Shown here one piece after another: positions 5,971 to 13,726 of a stretch of 23,108 nt of DNA. The position numbers and the translations under genes are program-made. Positions within the stretch are counted from its first letter, which is position 1; each line of letters begins with the position of its first letter. The notes under the pieces were generated by a model, which saw nothing but the letters and a program-made list of their open reading frames with translations, did not search any database and was not told the DNA's origin. The DNA comes from a virus. The DNA lies in the IMG/VR virus record IMGVR_UViG_3300018083_000118, positions 1-23,108 of that record; one strand, given 5' to 3'.

Positions 5971-6765
5971 ATGAACCGCTTCAAGAAAATCAACGACGTG
6001 TGGTGCATCGAGATCGGCGGCGAGCCGACCGTCGGCACCCTTGTCGGCCAGACCGTCACGGTGACGCTGGCCTCCGGCGCAACCAAGCAAGTCACGCTGG
6101 GCGCGTATCTCGGCAACGGCATCTACGCCAACGCGCCGCTCGCCTCCGCCCCCAAGGTGGAGATCGGCTCGCTCGACGGCATCATCGCGCTGTTCGACAA
6201 GGCCGCCGCCCGGCTCAAGTTCCCGGCGGTGGTGCTGGACGTGCCCGGCTACGAGGACGGCGTCCGCATCTCACGCGCTGGCGCTCGCGCCAAGTTCCCC
6301 GGCACCCTGAACGTCACCAACGGCGCGAAGGATGACAGCGAGTACGGGCGCACATGGTTCGGGCGCGTCGGCCTCGACGGCAAGTACGCGCCGAGCCGTG
6401 ACGCCACCCCCGAGATCGCTGCGGCGCTCAAGGCGTTTGCTGCCGATCCGGTCAAGGTCGCCACCGCCTATGGCCGCGTCAAGCGCAGCCAGATCGAGGT
6501 GCGGAACGCCGACGGCACGGTCGGCTTCAAGCTGGTCGGCCAGTGCTGCTTCTGCCGCAAGGCGCTGACCGACGAGCGCAGCACCGACGTCGGCTACGGC
6601 AAAATCTGCGCCGGTCACTACGGCCTGCCGTGGGGAGCCACGGCGGTGGAGGCCGCCGACGACGGCGCGTTCCATCAGGAGCAGGCCTTCAGCGAAGAGC
6701 AGCGGCTGGAGGACGAGGCGGATCGCCGCCTCGATTGGGAAGCAATGGCGCAGCAGCACGGCTGA
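5971..6765 (+). CDS. DUF6011-domain protein
   Basis: A 264-residue protein starting at ATG 5971 with AAAAGGA upstream. Residues 1-60 are strand-rich (VGTLVGQTVTVTLASGA), possibly a small beta-barrel. The middle contains GYEDGVRISRAGARAKFPGT and YGRTWFGRVGLDGKY. Residues 187-220 match the DUF6011 zinc-binding pattern: QCCFCRKALTDERSTDVGYG then ICAGHYG, with C192/C193, C195, C213 and H216 as likely ligands. The tail is acidic and helical. DUF6011 is a short treble-clef-like module found in phage and actinobacterial proteins, often as an add-on to DNA-related enzymes. Here it has no obvious catalytic partner. The gene has its own element-type promoter and is followed by a hairpin, so it appears monocistronic or nearly so. 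Confidence 0.8.
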   Translation: MNRFKKINDVWCIEIGGEPTVGTLVGQTVTVTLASGATKQVTLGAYLGNGIYANAPLASAPKVEIGSLDGIIALFDKAAARLKFPAVVLDVPGYEDGVRISRAGARAKFPGTLNVTNGAKDDSEYGRTWFGRVGLDGKYAPSRDATPEIAAALKAFAADPVKVATAYGRVKRSQIEVRNADGTVGFKLVGQCCFCRKALTDERSTDVGYGKICAGHYGLPWGATAVEAADDGAFHQEQAFSEEQRLEDEADRRLDWEAMAQQHG

Positions 6766-6769
6766 ACCG

Positions 6770-6808
6770 GGTACGGACCCACGCCAAAATCGGTGGTGGG
6801 TCAGTACC
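6770..6808 (+). terminator. 13-bp hairpin after DUF6011 gene
   Basis: GGTACGGACCCAC (6770-6782) and GTGGGTCAGTACC (6796-6808) pair at 12 of 13 positions around a 13-base loop, followed by TTTGATC. It begins five bases after the stop at 6765 and fits an intrinsic terminator with a short T-tract. Confidence 0.6.
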
Positions 6809-6809
6809 T

Positions 6810-6823
6810 TTGATCTAGATCAA
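6810..6823. promoter_or_regulatory. 14-bp perfect palindrome TTGATCTAGATCAA
   Basis: A perfect 14-bp palindrome containing two GATC steps around TCTAGA. It abuts the preceding hairpin and lies 27 bases before the next ATG. It could be an operator for the 6850 gene or an extension of the terminator structure. It is not related to the CCATAT element. Confidence 0.35.
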
Positions 6824-6849
6824 CCCAAAGCACAGAGAGAGAACGTAAG

Positions 6850-7107
6850 ATGATCACACCGACGATCCACCTGAACGGCACCTCCAAGGCCGCGCTGCTG
6901 GAAGGCTACCTCGATGTCCTCGCCGCTGGCCGCGATCTGCGCGAGGCCCTTTGCAAAGCCGCTCCCCACGGGCGCGACTACTACCCGCAGGGGTCGCAGG
7001 CCTACACCGACGCCGCCACGGATCACACCGCCCGGCTGCGGAAGCTGAACGAGATCATCAAGGAGATCGAGGTGATCGCCACGGCGGTCAGCGGTCAAGG
7101 CCGATAG
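6850..7107 (+). CDS. 85-residue unknown protein
   Basis: ATG 6850 is preceded by AGAGAGA and GTAAG. The product is helical: HLNGTSKAALLEGYLDVLAA, then REALCKAAPHGRDYYPQG, and a C-terminal helix RKLNEIIKEIEVIATAVSG. The motif N-G-T-S-K-x-x-L and the Asp-Tyr-Tyr segment recall small proteins that I have seen repeatedly in proteobacterial phages; none has a known role. It is followed by a strong terminator, which ends the non-structural block before the packaging genes. Confidence 0.78.
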   Translation: MITPTIHLNGTSKAALLEGYLDVLAAGRDLREALCKAAPHGRDYYPQGSQAYTDAATDHTARLRKLNEIIKEIEVIATAVSGQGR

Positions 7108-7131
7108 ACGTTTCACATGACACACCTATGG

Positions 7132-7157
7132 AAGGGGCTGGGGAAACCCGGCCCCTT
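7132..7157 (+). terminator. Strong intrinsic-type terminator with GAAA loop
   Basis: AAGGGGCTGGG (7132-7142), a GAAA tetraloop, and CCCGGCCCCTT (7147-7157) form an 11-bp stem with one G-T wobble, ending in TTTCGC. It is placed 25 bases after the stop at 7107 and separates early from packaging genes. Confidence 0.75.
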
Positions 7158-7457
7158 TCGCATGCAGAGATCGATCTGCCTGTCACATGCAGGAAATTGT
7201 TTTTTATCGGGGTATTTCCTCCACCCCCAAAAGGTTTGCCAAACCCCTTTAAACGAACCGTGAGTAATGCATGGGGGCACCTATTCCGCTCACATGGCAC
7301 GACATTTTCAGGGGGTAATTTGTCGGGTCACCATCGCCGCCCACAGAGCGGTTCATTTAACCCGATTAAATGAACCCGCCCCCAACTTGGTTTTCTGTGG
7401 CATAATCAAACTGAAACCAAGAAACCAAGATTAAACCAAGATCGTCCGGTCAAACCG
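7158..7457. other. Non-coding gap upstream of terminase, with repeats
   Basis: No convincing gene is present in these 300 bases, which are AT-richer than the surroundings. Visible structure includes the 11-bp perfect inverted repeat GGTTCATTTAA / TTAAATGAACC (7350-7360 and 7366-7376, five-base loop). Three copies of AAACCAAGA follow at 7414-7422, 7422-7430 and 7433-7441, with looser relatives further on at about 7463 and 7475. The palindrome AGATCGATCT lies near 7168. Placement directly before the small terminase gene would suit a packaging start (pac/cos) or a late-gene control region. No good -35/-10 pair was found. Confidence 0.5.
7414..7441 (+). repeat. Three AAACCAAGA direct repeats
   Basis: AAACCAAGA occurs at 7414, 7422 and 7433, spaced eight and eleven bases apart, just before the small terminase start. 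Short iterated sites here could be the binding site of the small terminase or of a late regulator; this is inference from position. Confidence 0.55.
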
Positions 7458-7973
7458 TTGGAAACCCAAGAGAATAAACCAAAGCATGGCGGCTGGAGGC
7501 CCGGCGGGGGCAGGCCGCCCGGCAGCACCGCCCGAAAGCGCGAGGTGAAAGTGCGCCTTGAGCCGGTCGCCTTCGACGGCGGCGACATCCGGCCCCTTGG
7601 CCTCCGCGCCCGCGACTACACCGGCCTGTCGCTGAAGGCCTACGTTGATGTCCTGAAGAACCCGAAGGCGCAGGACGGCGACAAGATCAGAGCCGCCACC
7701 GAAATCCTAAATCGCGGTTGGGGAAAGGCCGTCGAGAATGTCAACGTCTCCACCATCAACAGCTTCGCCGGACTTAGCGACGGAGACATCGCCGCCACCC
7801 TCGCTCACATTCGAGCAGCTCTCACAGTGGGAGCGCGATCTGATGCAGCTACAGACGTCACGCGAGGTACGACGATCATTGACGGCGTGGGCGGAGAGGT
7901 TGGGGTACAAGCTGGCGAAGCATCACCGGCTGATGCTGCGGAAGCTGCAGGCGGTGGCGAACAACGAGATTGA
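7458..7973 (+). CDS. Small terminase subunit (TerS)-like
   Basis: A 171-residue protein that starts at TTG 7458; no ATG is available in this frame, and GTGs near 7544 would remove the conserved N-terminus. Residues 9-23 (KHGGWRPGGGRPPGS) are the Gly/Arg-rich lead typical of small terminases, followed by a helical part (GLSLKAYVDVLKNPKAQDGD, KIRAATEILNRGWG). A segment around 95-120 (FAGLSDGDIAATLAHIRA) resembles the C-terminal helix of such proteins. In the packaging motor TerS recognises phage DNA and stimulates TerL. The last 236 bases overlap TerL in another frame, and the corresponding residues become low-complexity, so the effective TerS may end near residue 125. Confidence 0.75.
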   Translation: METQENKPKHGGWRPGGGRPPGSTARKREVKVRLEPVAFDGGDIRPLGLRARDYTGLSLKAYVDVLKNPKAQDGDKIRAATEILNRGWGKAVENVNVSTINSFAGLSDGDIAATLAHIRAALTVGARSDAATDVTRGTTIIDGVGGEVGVQAGEASPADAAEAAGGGEQRD

Positions 7974-9267
7974 TCGGCTGGCGATCTTCCTGCCGCCCGG
8001 TTCAGCGAAATCAACGTATGGCTCAATCGTTTTTCCTGCGTGGTTCCTGCAGCGCGTTAGAGGCAGCAAGATCATCGCTGCCTCACATACGACTGAGCTG
8101 GCGGAACGCTTCGGTCGGCGGGTGCGAAACCTTGTTGCAGAACATGGAGAGCTGCTCAATCTCAAGGTCAGCGGGGATAGTTCGGCGGCTGGTCGCTGGT
8201 CTACTGAGACGGACAACGAATACTACGCAGCCGGTGTTGACACTGGTATCGCTGGCTTCCGCGCAGACCTCGCAATAATTGACGATCCGGTCAGAAGCCG
8301 GGCGGATGCCGACAGTCAGCTGCTCAGAGATCGGCATTGGGATTGGTTCAAATCAGATTTGATGCCACGCATGCGGCCCGGCGGGCGCATCGTGCTGATC
8401 ATGACGCGATGGCATGAGGACGATCTCGCCGCGCGCATCCTCGCCGAGAAGAGCAGCCGCTGGGAGGTGATCTCGATCCCGGCTGAAGCGGAGGAGAACG
8501 ATCCGCTGGGTCGCAAGCCGGGCGAGATGCTGTGGGACGATGACGACTACGGCTACGCCGACGTGATGCGAACCGCGAAGCTGCAGCAGCCGCCGCGCAA
8601 CTGGAGCGCCCTGTACCAGCAGCATCCGACGCCGGACGAGGGCAATTTCTTCAACCGTAATTGGCTGAAACCCTACGACACGCATCCGCATGTGGATCGC
8701 ATGCGCGTCTACATGGGCAGCGACTACGCAGTGACCGACGACGGTGGCGACTACACTTGCCACATCGTGGTCGGCCTCGATCCGACGGGCGAGATGTATC
8801 TGCTCGACCTGTGGCGCGGGCAGACGACGTCCGACGTCTGGGTCGAGCGGTTCTGCGACCTTGTGAAACGCTGGAAGCCGCTCTACGCGGCGGAGGAGCA
8901 GGGTCAGATCAAGGCCGGTGTCGGGCCGTTCCTCGACAGCCGGATGCGGCTGCGGCAGGCGTTCGTGGTGCGCGAGCCGTTCCCGACGCGCGGCGACAAG
9001 GCGACGAGGGCGCGGTCGATCCAAGGCCGGATGGCGTTGAACAAGCTGCACGTCCCGGTGCATGCGCCGTGGTATTCCGCCTTCGAGAACGAGCTGCTGT
9101 CGTTTCCCGCTGGCAAGCACGACGATCAGGTTGATGCTATCGGGTTGGTCGGCCAGCTGCTCGACAAGGTGGTGTTTGGCCTAGCCGCGCCGCCGAAAGA
9201 CAAAGGCGCTCAGACCGGCTACACTGTCGTTACCGAATTTGAGCAGCGGTTCGACAAGGCGTTGTGA
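7738..9267 (+). CDS. terL: Large terminase subunit (TerL)
   Basis: A 509-residue DNA-packaging motor ATPase-nuclease. From ATG 7738: helical lead (FEQLSQWERDLMQLQ, 25-39), an adenine-binding-type region KHHRLMLRKLQAV (61-73), variant Walker A PPGSAKST (86-93), Walker B LAIIDD (178-183), coupling motif IMTRWHEDD (221-229), and an RNase H-like nuclease with D329 (MGSDYAVTDDGGD), E386 (AAEEQGQ) and D462/D463/D466 (KHDDQVDAIG). ATG 7843, with GGGAG upstream, would give 474 residues and is a real alternative because the first 24 residues are low-complexity. The family cuts and translocates concatemeric DNA into proheads through the portal encoded next. Confidence 0.95.
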   Translation: MSTSPPSTASPDLATETSPPPSLTFEQLSQWERDLMQLQTSREVRRSLTAWAERLGYKLAKHHRLMLRKLQAVANNEIDRLAIFLPPGSAKSTYGSIVFPAWFLQRVRGSKIIAASHTTELAERFGRRVRNLVAEHGELLNLKVSGDSSAAGRWSTETDNEYYAAGVDTGIAGFRADLAIIDDPVRSRADADSQLLRDRHWDWFKSDLMPRMRPGGRIVLIMTRWHEDDLAARILAEKSSRWEVISIPAEAEENDPLGRKPGEMLWDDDDYGYADVMRTAKLQQPPRNWSALYQQHPTPDEGNFFNRNWLKPYDTHPHVDRMRVYMGSDYAVTDDGGDYTCHIVVGLDPTGEMYLLDLWRGQTTSDVWVERFCDLVKRWKPLYAAEEQGQIKAGVGPFLDSRMRLRQAFVVREPFPTRGDKATRARSIQGRMALNKLHVPVHAPWYSAFENELLSFPAGKHDDQVDAIGLVGQLLDKVVFGLAAPPKDKGAQTGYTVVTEFEQRFDKAL

Positions 9268-9282
9268 TCCAAGGGGCCAGCG

Positions 9283-11253
9283 ATGTCAGACGTGTATCAA
9301 TCTTCCGTGGTGGAGGAAACCAGAGCCACGCCGAAGGAAGAGGATACCGCGCAATACCTGACCGTCGATGAGCTGACCAAGCAGCACGAGAACTACTACA
9401 ACACCAAGAACAGCGAGATCGAGGAGAAGGGTACGGCTCGCGCCTACTACTCCGGCTCGCAGTGGACATCCGACGAGCTGAAGAAGCTGAAGCTACGCAA
9501 TCAGCCGCCGATCACCCGCAACCGCATCAAGCGCAAGATCAACGGCGTGGTCGGCCTCGTCGAGCGGATGCGGCAAGACCCCAAGTGCTACCCGCGCAAT
9601 CCGAAGGATGATGGCAGCGCAGACATTGCAACAGCCGTCATCCGCTATTGCCTCGACAACAACCGCTGGGAAAGCCTGTCGAGCAAGATCGCCTCCGACG
9701 TGGCGAAGGAGGGATTGGGCGGATTGGAGCTGGGCCTGATCGCCGCCAAGCAGGGCGACTACGACGTCACGACGGCTCGCGTCCCGACCGACAGCTATTT
9801 CTACGACCCGGTTTCATTCGAGGCGGATTTCACCGACGTGCTGTTCAACGGGACGGCAAAGTGGGTGGACATGGAGATCGCCAAGACGTTCTGCCCGACC
9901 GACAAGTGGGACGAGATCGCATCCACCACCGACAGCGAGGGAACGCGCGACGACGAGAAGCGCACCGTGCGGTGGTACGACAGCAAGCGCAAGCGGGTTC
10001 GCCTCGTCGATCACTGGTACTACCGCAACGGCCAGTGGTGCTGGGCGCTGCACACCAAGACGCTGGTGCTGATGGAGGGGCTGTCGCCGTTCGTCGATCC
10101 AGACGGCAAGCCGATGAACAAGTTCATCATGTTCTCGGCGAACGTCGATCAGGACGGCGACCGCTACGGGTTCTTTAGAGACATGAAGGACACCCAAGAC
10201 GAAACCAATCACCGCTACAGCAAGGCGCTGCATCTGCTGAACACGCGGCGCATGATTGTCCGGCGCGGCACCGTTGACGTCAACAAGACGCGCATCGAGG
10301 CGCACAAAACAGACGGCGTCATCGAGTACGACGCCGAGAAGCCGGAGTTCGACGACGCCAAGTCGCTGGCCGACATGCAGGGCCAGCTCGCGTTCCTTGA
10401 GGACGCCAAGGCCGAGATGGAGAATTTCGGACCCAACCCGGCGCTGATGGGGATGGCGGAGGGTGCGAAGAGCGGGCGAGCGATTGCGCTGCTGCAGCAG
10501 GCCGGGATCGCGGAGCTGGGGACGTACATCATCGAGTACAAGGATTGGAAGCTGCGGGTTTACCGTGGCGTGTTCTGCGCCGTGAAGAAGCACTGGACGA
10601 TGGAGCGGTGGATACGAGTGGTCGATCCCGAGGACGAGATGCAGATGCTGCAGATCAACGGCATCCGCTCCGACCCGGTGTACGGCACACCGCAATCGAT
10701 CAACAGCATGGGTGCCATCGACGTTGACGTGATCATCGACGAGGGCAGCGACACCGTGAACCAGATGCAGGATGCGTTCGACACGCTGGGCGTTCTGGCT
10801 TCGCGCGGTGCCGAGGTGCCGCCGGGCCTGCTGATCGAGCTGGCCCCGATCAATTCGCGCATCAAGAAGAAATGGCTGAAGCAGATGGAGGACGCGCAGC
10901 AGGGCGATCCGATGAAGGAGAAGGCCAAGGAGATCGCGCTGGAGCAGGAAGAGGCCAAGACGATGAAGGAGAAGAGTATCGCGATCAAGAACATGACGGA
11001 TGCGATGCTGAACGTCAGCCAAGGTGCCTACTCGCCCGCGACGTTGCCGTATGAGCCGCATCTTCTGGGATTGGCCGACCTTCTCGACAGCGACGAGGGC
11101 AACGACCAAGGGGTTCCGGTGCCGGACGGCGGGATGAGAGGCCCGTCGCCCGGCGCTGGTGCATTGGCACCGCAGCAGCCGCCCAATCCTGCGGAGCAGC
11201 TGGCTGGCGGGCAATTCCCTGCGGCACCGCAAGGTCAACCACCGGGGCTGTAG
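9283..11253 (+). CDS. Portal protein, P22 gp1-like
   Basis: A 656-residue portal starting at ATG 9283 behind AAGGGG. The N-terminal part contains ENYYNTKNSEIEEKGTARAY and YYSGSQWTSDELKKLKLR, then RNRIKRKINGVVGLVERMRQ. The stem/clip region includes DTQDETNHRYSKALHLLNTR, FGPNPALMGMAEGAKSGRAI and QAGIAELGTY, which correspond to the conserved core of P22-type portals. The C-terminus has a long charged helix (KEKAKEIALEQEEAKTMK) and a Gly/Pro-rich tail. It forms the twelve-subunit ring at one head vertex used for packaging and ejection. The length is close to P22 gp1. The TAG stop is immediately followed by the ATG of the next gene. Confidence 0.92.
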   Translation: MSDVYQSSVVEETRATPKEEDTAQYLTVDELTKQHENYYNTKNSEIEEKGTARAYYSGSQWTSDELKKLKLRNQPPITRNRIKRKINGVVGLVERMRQDPKCYPRNPKDDGSADIATAVIRYCLDNNRWESLSSKIASDVAKEGLGGLELGLIAAKQGDYDVTTARVPTDSYFYDPVSFEADFTDVLFNGTAKWVDMEIAKTFCPTDKWDEIASTTDSEGTRDDEKRTVRWYDSKRKRVRLVDHWYYRNGQWCWALHTKTLVLMEGLSPFVDPDGKPMNKFIMFSANVDQDGDRYGFFRDMKDTQDETNHRYSKALHLLNTRRMIVRRGTVDVNKTRIEAHKTDGVIEYDAEKPEFDDAKSLADMQGQLAFLEDAKAEMENFGPNPALMGMAEGAKSGRAIALLQQAGIAELGTYIIEYKDWKLRVYRGVFCAVKKHWTMERWIRVVDPEDEMQMLQINGIRSDPVYGTPQSINSMGAIDVDVIIDEGSDTVNQMQDAFDTLGVLASRGAEVPPGLLIELAPINSRIKKKWLKQMEDAQQGDPMKEKAKEIALEQEEAKTMKEKSIAIKNMTDAMLNVSQGAYSPATLPYEPHLLGLADLLDSDEGNDQGVPVPDGGMRGPSPGAGALAPQQPPNPAEQLAGGQFPAAPQGQPPGL

Positions 11254-11718
11254 ATGGCTGGGGTGAAGCCATTGCTGGAGACGCTGGGCGCGTTGATGCC
11301 GCTGGCGAAGGTGCGACGCGGGCCGGGCGAGCTGATGGGCGTCTACGACAGGCACATTGACGACGTCCCTATCGATTGGCTGAAGCGGATGCCCGGCAAC
11401 AACATCAGAAGCGAAGAGAACGTCAGGCTGCTGATGAAGCAGATCGAGGAGCAAGGCCTGCTCGATCCCGGCATCATCCATGCCGGGGGCCAGAGCAAGA
11501 CGGCGATGCTGGGCGAGGGCAACCACCGGCTGGAGGCGCTGCGGCGCATGGGCTACCAATCGATGCCGATCCGGTCGTGGGTCGGCAGGGAATACGGCAG
11601 CGGCAAGCCGGGCAGTGATTTCAGCAGCGATTGGATTTTGCCGCCCGGCAAGACGGGTGACGCGCGACCGTCCGACATCTTCCGCAGCCTGTCCGATCTG
11701 CTGAAGGGGCAACGCTGA
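11254..11718 (+). CDS. ParB/Srx-like domain protein with shared N-terminal tag
   Basis: A 154-residue protein starting at ATG 11254 directly after the portal stop. Residues 1-16 (MAGVKPLLETLGALMP) are nearly identical to the start of the next gene product. The rest is a compact ParB/sulfiredoxin-like domain: VPIDWLKRMPGNNIRSEENV, LMKQIEEQGLLDPGIIH, and the nucleotide-binding box LGEGNHRLEALRRMGYQSMP with GEGNHR at 87-92. Known members of this fold include CTP-binding partition proteins, ATP-dependent sulfiredoxin, ADP-using serine kinases and DNA nickases. The EGNHR form does not by itself say which activity is present. Its position between portal and head genes suggests a virion-associated or injected protein. 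The stop overlaps the next ATG. Confidence 0.82.
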   Translation: MAGVKPLLETLGALMPLAKVRRGPGELMGVYDRHIDDVPIDWLKRMPGNNIRSEENVRLLMKQIEEQGLLDPGIIHAGGQSKTAMLGEGNHRLEALRRMGYQSMPIRSWVGREYGSGKPGSDFSSDWILPPGKTGDARPSDIFRSLSDLLKGQR

Positions 11719-12701
11719 TGGCTGGCGTCAAGCCTCTGCTCGAAACCATTGGGGCGCTGCTGCCGAAGGGCATCAAGGCGTGGCATGCCTCGCCGCACGA
11801 TTTCGACAAGGTGGACCTGAGCAAGATCGGCACCGGGCAGGGGGCGCAGTCATACGGGCCGGGGTTCTACGCGGCGGAAAGTCCTGCGGTGTCAGGACGT
11901 GGCGGCGAGTATTGGCAGGAGTTCTCGCGGCATCCAAAGTTTCAAGAGGACGTCGCGCAGCGCGGTGCCATTGGTTTTTTGGAGGGGGAAGGCTTTGATC
12001 GCGCCAAGGCTATCGAGGCTTCTGCAAAAAACCTAGAGAGCAACGAGCGGTGGCTGGCGAGCCATCCGGTGTCCACCGAGGAACAAGAATATCTCGCAAA
12101 GCTGACAGCCGAGCGGCGAGCGGCGCACGATCTTCTGGTGAGCGACAAACAGGTCGGCCCCCGCGTCTACGAGCTGAACCTCAAGGCCGACCCGAGATCG
12201 TTCCTGCAGTGGGATGAGCCGCTGTCGCAGCAGAACCCTGCCGTTCGCGGCGTGGTGGATAAGTTTGAGCTGGGCCGAGACACCGGGCGCACCAGCATCG
12301 TCCACGATGAAAGCACTGGCGAGAACATCTATCGGATACTCGGCCAGCGATTGGGGAATGATGGCGACAGGCTTGCGATGAAGCAGCTGTCGCGCGAGGG
12401 CATCCCCGGCGTCCGCTATCTCGATCAGCAATCACGCGCCTTTGGCAACCTCGACTTGGTGCGGAAAAACATTGCCGACACAGAAGCCTTGATCGCCGAG
12501 TTTCGCGCCAGCGGCAACAATCTCCGCGCTGCCGAGCTGGATCAAACCAGAGCGAGGCTGCAGCGCGGGTTGGACACGCCCCGCACCTACAACTACGTCG
12601 TCAACAACCCTGACATCATCGAGATCATGCGGAAGCTGGCGATCCCCGGCATGGTCGGCGGCGGTGCATACACGGCGTATCAGCCGGGGCAGCAGCAATG
12701 A
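11718..12701 (+). CDS. ADP-ribosyltransferase-like (ART-PolyVal type) protein with shared N-terminal tag
   Basis: A 327-residue protein; ATG 11718 overlaps the previous stop. Residues 1-16 (MAGVKPLLETIGALLP) are the shared tag. From residue 20 comes the ART-PolyVal signature: KAWHASPHDFDKVDLSKIGT, GQGAQSYGPGFYAAES, with H23, Y46 and Y51 as likely NAD-site residues, and later the typical GIPGVRYLDQQSR. The middle (about 65-140) is a charged helical insertion. A hydrophobic stretch (IPGMVGGGAYTAY) ends the protein. Such ARTs modify host proteins; phage T4 Alt is a packaged, injected example of the general idea. Substrate and activity here are unknown. The stop overlaps the next ATG (ATGA). Confidence 0.87.
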   Translation: MAGVKPLLETIGALLPKGIKAWHASPHDFDKVDLSKIGTGQGAQSYGPGFYAAESPAVSGRGGEYWQEFSRHPKFQEDVAQRGAIGFLEGEGFDRAKAIEASAKNLESNERWLASHPVSTEEQEYLAKLTAERRAAHDLLVSDKQVGPRVYELNLKADPRSFLQWDEPLSQQNPAVRGVVDKFELGRDTGRTSIVHDESTGENIYRILGQRLGNDGDRLAMKQLSREGIPGVRYLDQQSRAFGNLDLVRKNIADTEALIAEFRASGNNLRAAELDQTRARLQRGLDTPRTYNYVVNNPDIIEIMRKLAIPGMVGGGAYTAYQPGQQQ

Positions 12702-13726
12702 GCAAGCTGAGCAAGCTGCTCGAAACCATTGCCGCGCTGCGCGACATCCGTCCGGCAGCTGAGAGCCTGCACGACGTTGCGAGATCGAATTTCAAGTACG
12801 GCATGGTCGGCAAAAACGAGATGGTGCCGATTGATAAGTTGACCGGCGGCGTGTCCACCGCAGCCGACGATGCGCGGCGCGTCGATGAACTGTTTCAGCA
12901 GATGTCGGGACCGCAGGGCTACGTCGAGCGGCTGATCGCCGACGACGCAGGCAACGTGGTCGAGGGGCAGCACCGGCTCGACGCGCTGCGCCGCCTGCAG
13001 GCGCGGGAGGTGCCGGTGTCGCGGCTGCACGACCTGTCGAGGCCATATGACGTGCAGCGGGTTGAGCGAGCGATTGCCGAAGGCGGCGTCAAGCATCCAG
13101 ACCAGATCACGCAGCTGGCTCGCGAGGCTTTCGAGAGCGCGTTCCGGCACGGCGGCCCCGCCAAGGTTCTGGCCGAGCGGGAGATGCCAGCGCCGTACAC
13201 TGCGGCCTACGAGGCCGCGCTGAAGCAGATGCTGCCGATCAACACCTTCCACGGCTCGACCGAGCGCAACCTGAAGCGCATCGATCCGCGCCACGCCATC
13301 GAAACACGCGGCGCGACATTCCATGCGACCAATCCTGACGTCGCGGAGACGTTCACGTTCCCGCGCGAGTACGGCGAGATGCTGACCTACGATCCGGCGA
13401 CCGGGCGAGAGCTGAAGCGTGGCCGGGTCTACGAGACACAGCTGACGCCAAAGAAGCTGCATGAGGTGCCAGCCACCGACGCGCAGCGGTTCATCGACGA
13501 CAGCGGCATGCAGGCCGAGGTGGTGAAGGAGGCTCGCGGCACCGGCCACGACGCCATCGTCGCGCGTGACGTCAAGGAGGGGATCGGCGAGCGGTACAAG
13601 GGCGACGTCTACGGCACGTTCACCAGTGACATCGTCAAGATACTCCGCAAGTACGGCGTTGCAGCGCCGCTGGCTTACCCGCTGGCCGGGCCTGCGATTG
13701 ATGCGGCGAGGGGCAGTGATGGCTGA
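12698..13726 (+). CDS. ParB-like plus ART-like fusion protein
   Basis: A 342-residue two-domain protein. Residues 1-14 (MSKLSKLLETIAAL) are a divergent form of the shared tag. A ParB/Srx-like domain follows (VPIDKLTGGVST, then VVEGQHRLDALRRL with EGQHR at 89-93), resembling the stand-alone ParB-like protein two genes upstream. The C-terminal half begins INTFHGSTERNLKRIDP (H185), continues GATFHATNPDVAETF and GRVYETQLTPKKL, then TGHDAIVARDV, consistent with an ART-type fold, though without the ART-PolyVal signature of its neighbour. The combination places in one chain the two activities encoded separately upstream. The last residues are hydrophobic (VAAPLAYPLAGPAI). It is coupled to both neighbours by overlap. 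Confidence 0.8.
   Translation: MSKLSKLLETIAALRDIRPAAESLHDVARSNFKYGMVGKNEMVPIDKLTGGVSTAADDARRVDELFQQMSGPQGYVERLIADDAGNVVEGQHRLDALRRLQAREVPVSRLHDLSRPYDVQRVERAIAEGGVKHPDQITQLAREAFESAFRHGGPAKVLAEREMPAPYTAAYEAALKQMLPINTFHGSTERNLKRIDPRHAIETRGATFHATNPDVAETFTFPREYGEMLTYDPATGRELKRGRVYETQLTPKKLHEVPATDAQRFIDDSGMQAEVVKEARGTGHDAIVARDVKEGIGERYKGDVYGTFTSDIVKILRKYGVAAPLAYPLAGPAIDAARGSDG

Noticed and set aside
7295-7310. TGGCACG-N4-TTTC, close to a sigma-54 promoter
   Set aside because: The -12 GC is replaced by TC, no activator site is visible, and phage use of sigma-54 is unusual.
9814-11712. 632-codon open frame on the minus strand opposite the portal gene
   Set aside because: It has biased composition (His, Arg, Leu), no ribosome-binding site and no motifs, and mirrors the well-supported portal and ParB-like genes. 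Long antisense frames are expected in GC-rich coding DNA.
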